DNA of 64,000 bases from Francisella sp. SYW-9 (GTDB taxonomy: Bacteria > Pseudomonadota > Gammaproteobacteria > Francisellales > Francisellaceae): positions 124,001 to 188,000 of the forward strand of contig NZ_VXKQ01000009.1 of the NCBI RefSeq assembly GCF_008711465.1, written 5' to 3'. This document shows positions 26,577 to 35,295 of the stretch, one piece after another; the stretch's first letter is position 1, and each line of letters opens with the position of its first letter. The position numbers and the translations under genes are program-made. Below the pieces are notes generated by a model that was not told where the DNA came from, ran no database searches, and was given only the letters and a program-made list of their open reading frames with translations.

Positions 26577-27746
26577 CTAATTAGATATTCTCTTATTAAT
26601 TGCAATTAACACTAAGCATATAACAGGCAATATAACTGATAATAATAAGAAACTCCAAATATACTCAAATGGTACATAACCCATCGCAGTCACTCCTACA
26701 ACAGCTGTTAACATATTTATAAAATTCATAGCAGCTGACCCATTTGCCTTACACTCAATCGCATTTGATGCAATATGTGATCCTGTAGGAAATATAAAAT
26801 TACATACAAAATACATCAAAGTGATCAATACAAAAAATATTATTGGTGTGAGACTATTAGAGACCTTTAGTATAGATAAGATCACAATCAAAATAATTAA
26901 AGAAGCCAAGGCAACAAGAAGTATATTCTCACTTTCGTATTTATTTATTATTTTAGCTATCACTATTGATCCTGATAATATTCCTATCATAGTCATAGAA
27001 GTCCAAACACTATATTCAGCACTACTAAAATTAAATAAAGAATGCGCCATAAAAGGTCCAGAGGCAGAATAGCAATAACTAAAAACAGACATTGAACCTA
27101 TTGCTAATGAGAAAATTATTAGTTTAAAACTTCTAAAAGCTTCAAGATACCCGCCAACAATAACTGATATTTTAAGTTCATACCCAGAATCTTTTTTATT
27201 TTCATACAAGAAACTCATTCCAAACATTAATACCGCCTGTAGCAATAACACATAAAAACAGTAGCTCCAATAACTATAAGTAGTTATAACACCTCCTATT
27301 AATGTCGCTATTGTTATTGCTAAGGTAAAAGATACAGTTGCAAATGATAAAGCAAATTTTACACTATGAGGCTTAAGTGATTGATTTAATATAAGAAAAA
27401 CACATGCTAAACCAGCAGATGCTCCCACTGCTGTTATAAATCTACCTATAGCTAACATAAACATTGAAGAGTAATTTGAAGCTAATAAACAAACTACTAT
27501 GCCTATTATATTTATAACCATACCTATTCTTAATGTCTTTGCACCACCGTATTTCTTTGCAATTGGTCCATATATTATTAACCCAACAACATATCCTATC
27601 AAAAAAGCTGTCACTATCCATTCAATAGCACCTTTAGATAAACTATATTCTCTAGTAATATGTGGTAATGCAGGGTTAAGAATAGCTGCTGAACCACTAG
27701 CCAGCCCAATATAACTTAATAATATGATTACTTTATAACTTTTCAT
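26577..27746 (-). CDS. MFS transporter, DHA1/Bcr-like (copy 2)
   Basis: A 389-residue, 12-helix major facilitator, paralogous to the preceding transporter. Shared blocks include YGPIAKKYGGAKTLRIGMV, GRFITAVGASAGLACVFLIL and AMGYVPFEYIWSFLLL. It is divergent from a LysR-type regulator 106 bases away, with one copy of the shared promoter repeat between them. This divergent layout usually means the regulator controls the transporter in response to its substrate. The substrate is unknown; drug or metabolite efflux is the family's common role. Confidence 0.82.
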   Translation of the reverse strand: MKSYKVIILLSYIGLASGSAAILNPALPHITREYSLSKGAIEWIVTAFLIGYVVGLIIYGPIAKKYGGAKTLRIGMVINIIGIVVCLLASNYSSMFMLAIGRFITAVGASAGLACVFLILNQSLKPHSVKFALSFATVSFTLAITIATLIGGVITTYSYWSYCFYVLLLQAVLMFGMSFLYENKKDSGYELKISVIVGGYLEAFRSFKLIIFSLAIGSMSVFSYCYSASGPFMAHSLFNFSSAEYSVWTSMTMIGILSGSIVIAKIINKYESENILLVALASLIILIVILSILKVSNSLTPIIFFVLITLMYFVCNFIFPTGSHIASNAIECKANGSAAMNFINMLTAVVGVTAMGYVPFEYIWSFLLLSVILPVICLVLIAINKRISN

Positions 27747-27804
27747 CTATAAATTAGATTTAGAATTCAATTTTATTAAAATAGAATGATAAATTATAAA
27801 TTAT

Positions 27805-27854
27805 ATTTTACAATAGATGGTATACCAAGCATAAGTTAACTTTTCTTAAACAAT
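27805..27854. promoter_or_regulatory. 50-bp promoter/operator repeat, copy A
   Basis: Lies between MFS copy 2 and the LysR gene, and its last two bases enter the LysR start codon. It reads ATTTTACAATA, then 21 bases, then TAACTTTTCTTAAACAAT. On the minus strand -35 TTGTAA and -10 TATCAT (27786-27791, spacing 16) face the transporter. The AACTTTTCTTAAACAAT half overlaps the regulator's own ribosome binding region. Confidence 0.6.
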
Positions 27855-28755
27855 GAAAAACTATAAAAAAATATCAATATCTTTATTTGAAGTTTTCTAT
27901 GAGCTAGTTTTGCATAATAGTTTCACTAATACTGCAAAAGCTCTCGGTGTTACGAAAGCAGCCATAAGCCACTCGATAAAGCTTCTTGAAAAGGAACTAA
28001 AAGTTGATTTAATTAACCGTACGACAAGAACCCTATCTCTAACCCATGAAGGAAATATCTTATTTGAATATTGTAGTAAATTACAACAAGAAATAGTCAA
28101 CGTAAGAGGACTTGCTGAGTCATTTCATAGTGAGCCATCCGGAACACTAAAGATAACCACAGTATCCTTTTTTGCTCGAGAATTCCTCTTAAAAATCATA
28201 AAAGAATATAAGAAAAACTTCCCCAAAGTTCAAATAGATATAAATATTATAGAAAAATTACCTGACTTTAAAGCTCAGGAAACTGATGTTGCTTTAGGGG
28301 TTAACTGGTCTCCTCCGGAAGATATCATTGCTCGTAAAATTTCAAAAACTCGGTATATACTATGCTCAACTCCTGGCTATATTAGAAAGAATGGTACTCC
28401 TCAAAATTTAGTAGATCTATCCAACTACGATTATATAACGCACAGCTCTAGAAAATCTCAGCTATTAAATGTTAAAAATAATATTGACGCAAATATCTAT
28501 AACCCTGTACTTTCTGCCGATAGTGCAGAATTTATAAAAGAATGTGTTTTAGATGGTATGGGTATAGCCCAATTTCATGAATATATTGTAAAGAAAGAAC
28601 TAGAGAATGGAAAATTAGTTCAGATATTAGCTAATGAGTTCTCAAAGGAACAAGAGTTATTTATATATTATCCAAAAAATAAATTTGTCCAACCTAAAAT
28701 AAGAGAGTTTGTTAATTTAGTATTAAGTAGCAAATTTTTATCAAATGCTACTTAA
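27853..28755 (+). CDS. LysR-type transcriptional regulator
   Basis: A 300-residue regulator with the usual two parts. The N-terminal winged helix-turn-helix (about 10-65) contains SFTNTAKALGVTKAAISHSIKLLE, followed by the NRTTRTLSLT wing. The periplasmic-binding-protein-like effector domain spans about 90-295. It is divergent from MFS copy 2 and shares its intergenic repeat, so it is the probable regulator of that transporter and perhaps of copy 1. Its last 8 bases overlap the beginning of a decayed yggS fragment. Confidence 0.9.
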   Translation: MKNYKKISISLFEVFYELVLHNSFTNTAKALGVTKAAISHSIKLLEKELKVDLINRTTRTLSLTHEGNILFEYCSKLQQEIVNVRGLAESFHSEPSGTLKITTVSFFAREFLLKIIKEYKKNFPKVQIDINIIEKLPDFKAQETDVALGVNWSPPEDIIARKISKTRYILCSTPGYIRKNGTPQNLVDLSNYDYITHSSRKSQLLNVKNNIDANIYNPVLSADSAEFIKECVLDGMGIAQFHEYIVKKELENGKLVQILANEFSKEQELFIYYPKNKFVQPKIREFVNLVLSSKFLSNAT

Positions 28756-28893
28756 TTTCTCTTTTTCCAAATAGACTACTCCCAATCCGCACTTCCATAT
28801 TGTATAACTAGTTTATAATCAGCACTCATCCCCATTGATAGCCTATTTAATACTAAATCTTGTGAAAGCTTGGATTAACTAAGTCAAAAAACT
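28748..28893 (-). pseudogene. Decayed duplicate of the yggS 3' end
   Basis: About 145 bases that match, on the same strand, the last part of the intact yggS gene (31706 to about 31860), from the LVNS/KLSQ region to the stop codon. By eye about 85-90 percent of positions agree. An 8-base deletion shifts the frame after QYGS, and an upstream stop breaks the frame further. The stop codon TAG is kept at 28748-28750, inside the 3' end of the LysR gene. Confidence 0.85.
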
Positions 28894-29037
28894 TAAAATG
28901 CAAAATACTGATTAATGAATATCTTCTTTATTATGAAGAAAATTACTTAAAGAACCCTCAATAAGAGCCCTTAAATAAATTGTTTTCACACCAACCCTAA
29001 TATAAATTTAACTTATATTAAGTTTTTTTGAAGCAAA

Positions 29038-29043
29038 AAGGAG
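29038..29043 (+). promoter_or_regulatory. Ribosome binding site that decides the permease start
   Basis: AAGGAG ends directly against the ATG at 29044, leaving no spacing. It is ideally placed for the in-frame TTG at 29050 (6 bases). I therefore take TTG 29050 as the more likely start. Confidence 0.6.
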
Positions 29044-29049
29044 ATGATT

Positions 29050-30372
29050 TTGTCCGAGTTAAAAAGAAGAATGGGGATATGGCAACTTACTGCTTTTGGA
29101 ATAAATTACATGGTTCCAACATCATCTGCGATTGTTTTTGGGATAATACTTAAAAAATCAGGAGGCAGCGTATCTTTATCGTACCTATTAGCTGGATTTA
29201 TAATGCTGTTTGTTGCTAATAGTTATATTTTGATGTCTAAAAAATTCCCAATATGTGGCTCGCTATACTCATTTATTTCAAGAGGCCTAAACCCTCATGT
29301 TGGGTTTATTACTGGCTGGACATTATTCTTAGACTACATATTTATACCAACTATAGCATCTATGAGTTCAGTTTTATATTTCATGCAATTATCCCATTTT
29401 GGTAACTATGCATTTTTATACTGCAGCTTTATTGTAATAGCATGCTTAATAAGCATTCGAGGAATTAATTTACTAGCCAAGCTAGGACTTTTTTTATTAC
29501 TGCTTGTAATGATAATTGTAATATCCGCAGTTGCTGTTTGGGCGTACTCTGTTTTTAATGGCACAGGTACCGGAACTCTAGTATCTTCGATACCATTCCA
29601 TTTTAGCTCAATATCATCACTAACAGCTGCTGCTTCTATTGCTGTCTTTTGCTACTTAGGATTTGATGCGATCACAACTATGAGTGAAGAAACTATTAAT
29701 CCAACAAAAAATGTCCCAAGAGCTATTATAATTTCTATTATTTCAATAAGTATTATAATGTTTCTAGTAGGATATATAGGAGTACTAGTAATCCCTAACT
29801 GGAAAGATTTTATTAATAATCCAGATTGGGTTAATACCGCTTTACTGTATGTATCTAAGGTTACAGGAGGACACCTACTAGTAACTGTCTTTACAGCAGG
29901 ATTCTTACTTTCTCAAATGGTTTTTATATTAGTCGCAAATACTGCAGCATCGCGGCTATTATATGCTATGGGTAGAGATAATGTTCTTCCCAAATCAATT
30001 TTTGGAAAAATCCATCATAAATATGGAACACCTCACTTGAACCTTATAATTATTATGATAGTACAAATTATTTTAGGCTTATCATTAAACCTAAATAGCT
30101 TAGCAGAAATAGTTAATTTTGGCGCTATCTTAGGCTTTACAATATTAACTATTACTGTAATCCACTTTTATTTTAAACAAAAGCCTAGTGATGCTGGAAA
30201 AATTAGATATGTAGTAATACCTTTTATAGGTATTATACTGATGATATGGCTAATGACTGGACTATCTACTAAAACATACATTATTGGCGGATCATGGATG
30301 ATTATAGGTATAATCTTTGGATTCATAAGATCTAAGGGCTATAAAGAAGAGATAAATTTAATAAATATATGA
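29050..30372 (+). CDS. APC-superfamily amino acid/amine permease
   Basis: About 440 residues with 12 predicted helices, of the amino acid-polyamine-organocation superfamily. It begins SELKRRMGIWQLTAFGINYMV, typical of the first helix, and contains the family motif CYLGFDAITTMSEETINPTKNVPRAI in the middle. The start is chosen at TTG 29050 from the ribosome binding site. The next gene, 16 bases downstream, is a GABA-type aminotransferase, so the permease may import GABA, putrescine or a related amine. The substrate call is inference from context. Confidence 0.85.
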   Translation: MSELKRRMGIWQLTAFGINYMVPTSSAIVFGIILKKSGGSVSLSYLLAGFIMLFVANSYILMSKKFPICGSLYSFISRGLNPHVGFITGWTLFLDYIFIPTIASMSSVLYFMQLSHFGNYAFLYCSFIVIACLISIRGINLLAKLGLFLLLLVMIIVISAVAVWAYSVFNGTGTGTLVSSIPFHFSSISSLTAAASIAVFCYLGFDAITTMSEETINPTKNVPRAIIISIISISIIMFLVGYIGVLVIPNWKDFINNPDWVNTALLYVSKVTGGHLLVTVFTAGFLLSQMVFILVANTAASRLLYAMGRDNVLPKSIFGKIHHKYGTPHLNLIIIMIVQIILGLSLNLNSLAEIVNFGAILGFTILTITVIHFYFKQKPSDAGKIRYVVIPFIGIILMIWLMTGLSTKTYIIGGSWMIIGIIFGFIRSKGYKEEINLINI

Positions 30373-30387
30373 TAGAGGGATTAACTT

Positions 30388-31656
30388 ATGCTAAACAATC
30401 AAGAACTACAATCATTACGTAAAAAATATGTACCAGATGCTGTTTTTCAATTAACAGACCTGAACATAGTAAAAGCAAAAGGAGCTAAAATATGGGACTC
30501 AGAAGGAAATGAATATATTGATTTTGTTGGAGCTATAGGTTGTGTTAATGCTGGACACAATCCTGATAGTGTCGTAAATGCAATAAAAGAGCAAGCTGAT
30601 AATTACCTCCATATTGGTATTAATATAACCAACTATGAGCCGTATATTAAACTAACTAAGAAGCTTGTAGAAATAATGCCAGGAGATAATGAAAAGCAAG
30701 CAGTATTATTTAATTCTGGAGCTGAAGCGGTTGAAAACGCAATTAAAATTGCGCGTTATGCCAAAAAAAGACAAGGTATAGTTTGTTTTAATGGAGGATA
30801 CCATGGAAGAACTCTATTAACGATGAGTCTTACCACTAAGATTAAACCATATAAACTAGGTTATGGGCCTTTTGCACCAGAAGTTTATCATGTACCACAT
30901 CCAGAAATATCAAGTATTCAGAACTTTGATGCTTATTGGGAAAATATATTTAATACAGTTGTCGCAGCGGATAATATTGCAGCTATTATATTTGAACCAG
31001 TTCTTGGGGAAGGTGGCTTTATACCAATGCCAAAAGATTTTGTACAAAAACTCAGAAAACTTTGTACAGATAACGATATTGTATTAATCGCTGATGAGAT
31101 ACAGAGTGGTTTTTGTAGAACTGGTGAGATGTTTGCTATAGAAAACTATGGCATAACTCCAGACTTAATGACAATAGGAAAATCAATAGCATCTGGATTG
31201 CCACTAACAGCTGTTGTAGGTAGCAAAAATTTAATTAATGCATCTCATGTTGGAGGATTAGGAGGAACATTCTGTGGTAATCCACTAGCTTGCCAAGCAG
31301 CTTTAGAGTCAATAAAAATTTATGAATCAGATAATCTTTCAGCAAAAGCGAATGATATAGGTGAAAAAGTAAGATCTTTTTTTAGTAAAATGCAAAAAAA
31401 ATATAATTGTATCTCTGATATTAGAGGACTTGGTGCAATGATAGGTATAGAATTTTGTAACTCTAATAATGAAAATGGTAGTGATATCTTAAAATCTATA
31501 ATAACTCTTTCATTAAAAAATGGGGTTGTCTTAATGTCTGCAGGTCTAGAAGGTAATGTACTTAGAACTTTAATGCCATTAGTAATCTCAAATGAGGAAC
31601 TAGATAAAGCGTTTAAAATTATTGAGCAAGCATTTAAGACACATTTCAATTACTAA
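30388..31656 (+). CDS. gabT: Class III aminotransferase, 4-aminobutyrate type
   Basis: A PLP-dependent class III omega-aminotransferase of 422 residues. It follows E. coli GabT along its length: AGHNPDSVV, NSGAEAVENAIKIARYA, FNGGYHGRTLLTMSLT, FEPVLGEGGF, ADEIQSGFCRTG with Asp236, GKSIASGLPL with the PLP lysine Lys265, and GGLGGTFCGNPLACQAAL. The probable reaction is transfer of the amino group of GABA to 2-oxoglutarate, giving succinate semialdehyde. No gabD is in the window. It forms a two-gene unit with the upstream permease. Confidence 0.85.
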   Translation: MLNNQELQSLRKKYVPDAVFQLTDLNIVKAKGAKIWDSEGNEYIDFVGAIGCVNAGHNPDSVVNAIKEQADNYLHIGINITNYEPYIKLTKKLVEIMPGDNEKQAVLFNSGAEAVENAIKIARYAKKRQGIVCFNGGYHGRTLLTMSLTTKIKPYKLGYGPFAPEVYHVPHPEISSIQNFDAYWENIFNTVVAADNIAAIIFEPVLGEGGFIPMPKDFVQKLRKLCTDNDIVLIADEIQSGFCRTGEMFAIENYGITPDLMTIGKSIASGLPLTAVVGSKNLINASHVGGLGGTFCGNPLACQAALESIKIYESDNLSAKANDIGEKVRSFFSKMQKKYNCISDIRGLGAMIGIEFCNSNNENGSDILKSIITLSLKNGVVLMSAGLEGNVLRTLMPLVISNEELDKAFKIIEQAFKTHFNY

Positions 31657-31705
31657 AGTCCAGCTATTGTATAATCTTATATGGATTAGAGTGTAAAAAG
31701 AACGT

Positions 31706-32377
31706 CTATTTAATTTCTCTTTCACCAAATAAACTACTCCCAATCCGTACATCAGTACTTCCATATTGTATAGCTAGTTTATAATCAGCACTCATTCCCA
31801 TTGATAATCTATTTAGTCGTAAATCTTGAGAAAGTTTAGAATTAACTAAGTCAAAAAAGTTCTTCATTCTTTTGAAACTTTCTTGTGGTGATGCAGATTT
31901 AGCTGGAATACTCATTAGTCCAACTATTTTTACCCCAACTAAATCTTTTGATCTTTCAACACACTCAACAACTTCTTTGTATTGAGAAGATTTAAATCCT
32001 GATTTATTAGGATCATCATCAATATTTATTTGCAAATAGATATCTATTACTTTTTCTAACTGGCACGCTGATTTATTAATCTTCTCAATATGCTCTACTT
32101 TCTCAACACTTTGTATCGAGTTAGCATATTTGACAATATGCTTTATTTTTCGAGACTGCAAAGATCCGATAAAGTGCCACCTTAGATCTGGAAGTTGTTG
32201 AGCTTTTTGCTCAAGCTCTTGAAAATAATTTTCTCCAAAATCTTTTTGGCCTAAGCCCGCTAGATACTTTATTTTTTCTAATGACTGATATTTACTTACT
32301 GCAAGTAAGTTTGCATGATTAGCTATATTTTGATTAATCGTTTCATAAGCATCTTTTATATAATCTTTATTTAGCAT
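31706..32377 (-). CDS. yggS: YggS-family PLP homeostasis protein
   Basis: Pyridoxal-phosphate-binding protein of the YggS/PROSC family, involved in PLP and amino acid homeostasis rather than catalysis. The 223-residue product has the PLP lysine in LLAVSKYQSLEKI (Lys29), then FGENYFQELEQKA, WHFIGSLQSRK, LQINIDDDPNKSGF and LSMGMSADYKLAIQYGST. It starts inside the 3' end of rsmG (11-base overlap). A decayed copy of its 3' end lies 2.8 kb away. Confidence 0.94.
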   Translation of the reverse strand: MLNKDYIKDAYETINQNIANHANLLAVSKYQSLEKIKYLAGLGQKDFGENYFQELEQKAQQLPDLRWHFIGSLQSRKIKHIVKYANSIQSVEKVEHIEKINKSACQLEKVIDIYLQINIDDDPNKSGFKSSQYKEVVECVERSKDLVGVKIVGLMSIPAKSASPQESFKRMKNFFDLVNSKLSQDLRLNRLSMGMSADYKLAIQYGSTDVRIGSSLFGEREIK

Positions 32378-32987
32378 CTTTTTTTCTCATTACTATTAGA
32401 TTTCTTTCAGCTTTTAAGAAAGGTACTTTTATTTTAAACTTTTGTGCCTCCAATGGTAACTTTGCTAGATTTTGCTCTTCTACGTCTGGACCTTTCATTG
32501 CTAACATTTGATTATCATTTGTTAAGAACTGTTTACATAACTCATAGAAGGTATCAACAGAACTAAATGCTCGTGAAATAATATTATCAAAGCTTCCTTC
32601 TAAGTCCTCAACTCTACAGTTAACAGGATTTATATTGCTCAAATTTAAGGTTTTTTTGACATTTTTAAGAAAGATAATCTTTTTACCAACACTATCAACT
32701 AATGTAAACTGATGATCTGGGTATAATATAGCAAGAACTACACCAGGCAAACCACCTCCCGTGCCAACATCTATAGTTGATGAACCTTTTATATATCTAG
32801 CAACAGCTAAACTATCAAATAAATGCTTAACTAGCATATCTTCAATATTCTTGATTGCTGTCATATTATAGACTTTATTCCATTTTTCTAATAATTTTAG
32901 ATAATCTATCCATAAGCTAATCTGTGTTTCATTAGCTTGAATATCTAATTCAGTCAAAGCTTGTTTAATTTTGTTATTCATATCCAT
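32367..32987 (-). CDS. rsmG: 16S rRNA (guanine-N7) methyltransferase RsmG
   Basis: Methylates G527 of 16S rRNA with S-adenosylmethionine. The 206-residue product has the family N terminus YLKLLEKWNKVYNMTAIKN, the SAM-binding motif STIDVGTGGGLPGVVLAI, and FDNIISRAFSS near the substrate pocket. Its end overlaps yggS by 11 bases. In many bacteria rsmG (gidB) sits beside mnmG near the origin; here it does not. Confidence 0.95.
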   Translation of the reverse strand: MDMNNKIKQALTELDIQANETQISLWIDYLKLLEKWNKVYNMTAIKNIEDMLVKHLFDSLAVARYIKGSSTIDVGTGGGLPGVVLAILYPDHQFTLVDSVGKKIIFLKNVKKTLNLSNINPVNCRVEDLEGSFDNIISRAFSSVDTFYELCKQFLTNDNQMLAMKGPDVEEQNLAKLPLEAQKFKIKVPFLKAERNLIVMRKKDAK

Positions 32988-33095
32988 TTTCTAGAAATAT
33001 AATTTTTATATAAGCTATAATAAGTTATATTATAAGCCTTAAAAAAAATAGTTGGGATTTAAAATTTTATAAATCTCAAACATGACGCATATAAT

Positions 33096-34301
33096 ATGAT
33101 TTTATCAAGAAAATTTGGTGCTGCAATGATTATATCAGGCACTTGTATCGGAGCAGGGATGCTAGCTATCCCTGCGACAGTTGCTAGTTGTGGCTTCTTT
33201 ATTGGCTCTATTTTGATTATCTGTATTTGGGCTTTAATGACATTTACGGCTTTAGTCCTAGCTGAAGTAAACTTAAAAATGGAAGATGGCTCAAACTTTA
33301 TAGAAATGACAAGTAAAACACTTGGTCCTTTTGGTGTGGGAGTAGTATGGATCTGTTATGTTTTACTACTTTACTCTCTTGTGGCTGCTTATACAGTTGG
33401 TGGAGGATCATTACTATCAACAACACTAAGTAGCTTAGGTATTAGCTTATCTGAAAAGTTCACTAGTATTATTTTTATACTTATACTTGGAGTATTTATC
33501 TACATTAGCACTCGAGTGGTTGACCATGTTAATAAACTTATGTTAACAGGTAAGCTTCTAGCATTCTTTTTACTAATCGCTGTATTAGTTCCTCATATTT
33601 CAACTGATCATTTAGCCTATCAAATTAAAAACCCTAACTTTATCTGGGCTGCTTTTCCAATCCTTTTAACATCTTTTGGTTTTCATCATATTATACCAAC
33701 TCTTAGAACATACGTTGGTTCAAATAGAGGCTCCTTGCGCCAAGCAATTATATTAGGTAGTTCAGTTCCTTTAGTAATCTATCTACTTTGGATATTTGCG
33801 ACTCTTGGCTCTTTACCCGTAGCAACACCCACAGGTATATTAGGCAAAGAGTCTGGAGAAATAACATCTGTAATAGTTACTCATTTTGAAGGAACTTCTG
33901 GATATATTTCAACAATATCTTTCCTATTTGGCTTTTTTGCTTTAGCAACTTCATTTTTAGGTGTAGCATTAGGGCTATTTGACTTTAACCGTAGTACGTA
34001 TAATATCTCAAAAAACCTACACAAACACAAAATCCTTGCCTTTATAATTACATTCTTACCAGCATATCTTTACGCAATTATATATCCTGATGGATTTAAA
34101 TCAGCGTTAGGTTATGCAAGTATTTTTGTTGCTGTATTACAAGTTGCCCTACCTGTAATGATGCTTTGGGTAATCAACTACCGTAAGAGAAAAGGTTTTG
34201 TAAGTACATCAGCTATGACTGTAATTATAGTAGCTATTGCAATTGTTATAATTTCTTTGCAGATTCTTAGCTCTTTTGAGTTATTACCCAGGCTAAACTA
34301 A
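33096..34301 (+). CDS. tyrP: Aromatic amino acid permease (TyrP/Mtr type)
   Basis: A 401-residue, 11-helix transporter of the hydroxy/aromatic amino acid permease family. It starts ILSRKFGAAMIISGTCIGAGM, the first-helix signature of TyrP, Mtr and TnaB, and has the FGFHHIIPTLRTYVG block in the middle. Tyrosine or tryptophan uptake with protons is expected. The plus-strand gene ends by overlapping the stop of the convergent DUF1275 gene by 4 bases. Confidence 0.82.
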   Translation: MILSRKFGAAMIISGTCIGAGMLAIPATVASCGFFIGSILIICIWALMTFTALVLAEVNLKMEDGSNFIEMTSKTLGPFGVGVVWICYVLLLYSLVAAYTVGGGSLLSTTLSSLGISLSEKFTSIIFILILGVFIYISTRVVDHVNKLMLTGKLLAFFLLIAVLVPHISTDHLAYQIKNPNFIWAAFPILLTSFGFHHIIPTLRTYVGSNRGSLRQAIILGSSVPLVIYLLWIFATLGSLPVATPTGILGKESGEITSVIVTHFEGTSGYISTISFLFGFFALATSFLGVALGLFDFNRSTYNISKNLHKHKILAFIITFLPAYLYAIIYPDGFKSALGYASIFVAVLQVALPVMMLWVINYRKRKGFVSTSAMTVIIVAIAIVIISLQILSSFELLPRLN

Positions 34302-34990
34302 AGGCTATGGTTCTTAATTTTCATATTATAAGCTATTAAGATCACAATACCGACAAATATTGGTAAAATGACTGAGGGGAATAACATCAAGGTGAAATAC
34401 TCACCAGCGATCCTTACCCAAGCAAAACCAACAGCATTACCAACAACAAAGGTTATCATACAAGTAGCAAAAAAAGGGATTTTCCAAATATTTGAACTAT
34501 CACCACGTAAAACTCGCCCTATCTCAATACCCAGATCTGTGGTCGTACCTGTCATATGAGTTGTTCGAGCAAAACCACCAAAAAATATTGTTGTGAAACT
34601 ATTTTGCATTCCCATAGCAACAGCTAAAAATAAATCATCAATAATACGATGATTACTAAAGATATCTATCAATAAAGTACCTGTAAGCATTACAGCACTT
34701 TGTAAAACTAATGTTTTGGTGTGATCTTCTGAAATGACATATGCATCAGTCTTCATTAAGACGCCATTTACAGCAGCTCCAACAACAAAACCAAAGACAA
34801 GAATTGTAACTTTATATACAAAAAACCAATCAGATCCCGCGATACTATGACCAAGAATCCTTAAGTTCCCTGACATTACTGCCACACTGGCACCAAAAGA
34901 GTTATATAAAACTACGCTATCAATCCAACCAGTATTAAAAATCAATATAACCGTAATAAAATAAGTAAAAGCCATTTTTTTCGTAAACAC
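34298..34990 (-). CDS. DUF1275 (YoaK-family) membrane protein
   Basis: A 230-residue membrane protein of the DUF1275 family with about six helices. The N-terminal GWIDSVVLYNSFGASVAVMSGN and the later MGMQNSFTTIFFG followed by ARTTHMTGTTTDLGIEIGR are the family's two conserved blocks. Function is unknown. A possible 40-codon gene lies 58 bases upstream on the same strand. Confidence 0.85.
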   Translation of the reverse strand: MFTKKMAFTYFITVILIFNTGWIDSVVLYNSFGASVAVMSGNLRILGHSIAGSDWFFVYKVTILVFGFVVGAAVNGVLMKTDAYVISEDHTKTLVLQSAVMLTGTLLIDIFSNHRIIDDLFLAVAMGMQNSFTTIFFGGFARTTHMTGTTTDLGIEIGRVLRGDSSNIWKIPFFATCMITFVVGNAVGFAWVRIAGEYFTLMLFPSVILPIFVGIVILIAYNMKIKNHSL

Positions 34991-35048
34991 TTTTTAGCTC
35001 CTTTTTTATTAGCGTTTAAGAAATATTATATAGGCTTTATAGTAAAAA

Positions 35049-35171
35049 TCATTTTTTTATTTTGCTTTCTTTAGGCTGAGTCTTTATTAAACTCTTTAGA
35101 CCTTGAGTTTTCTTAGAAAAAGATCGAACTAAAGAAATTCTCGTTGTAAATAATTGTTGTGTTAATCGCAT
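35049..35171 (-). CDS. Possible 40-residue basic peptide
   Basis: A short open frame starting MRLTQQLFTTRISLVRSF, with 11 Lys/Arg and only one acidic residue in 40. It has one of the strongest ribosome binding sites in the window, GGGAGGG, 6 bases before the ATG. It fills part of a 305-base gap between fumC and the DUF1275 gene and is on the same strand. It could be a leader peptide or a small basic protein. Nothing else in this gap looks coding. Confidence 0.5.
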   Translation of the reverse strand: MRLTQQLFTTRISLVRSFSKKTQGLKSLIKTQPKESKIKK

Positions 35172-35295
35172 ATTTACCCTCCCTTTAATTTGTGACTAAC
35201 TATTTTCCCTTCTAATTTTTTTTTTAGAAGAGGAAAGAAAAAATATACAAAAAAATAATTTAACTGTCAACACTAACGAATATTTAATCTTTGCA

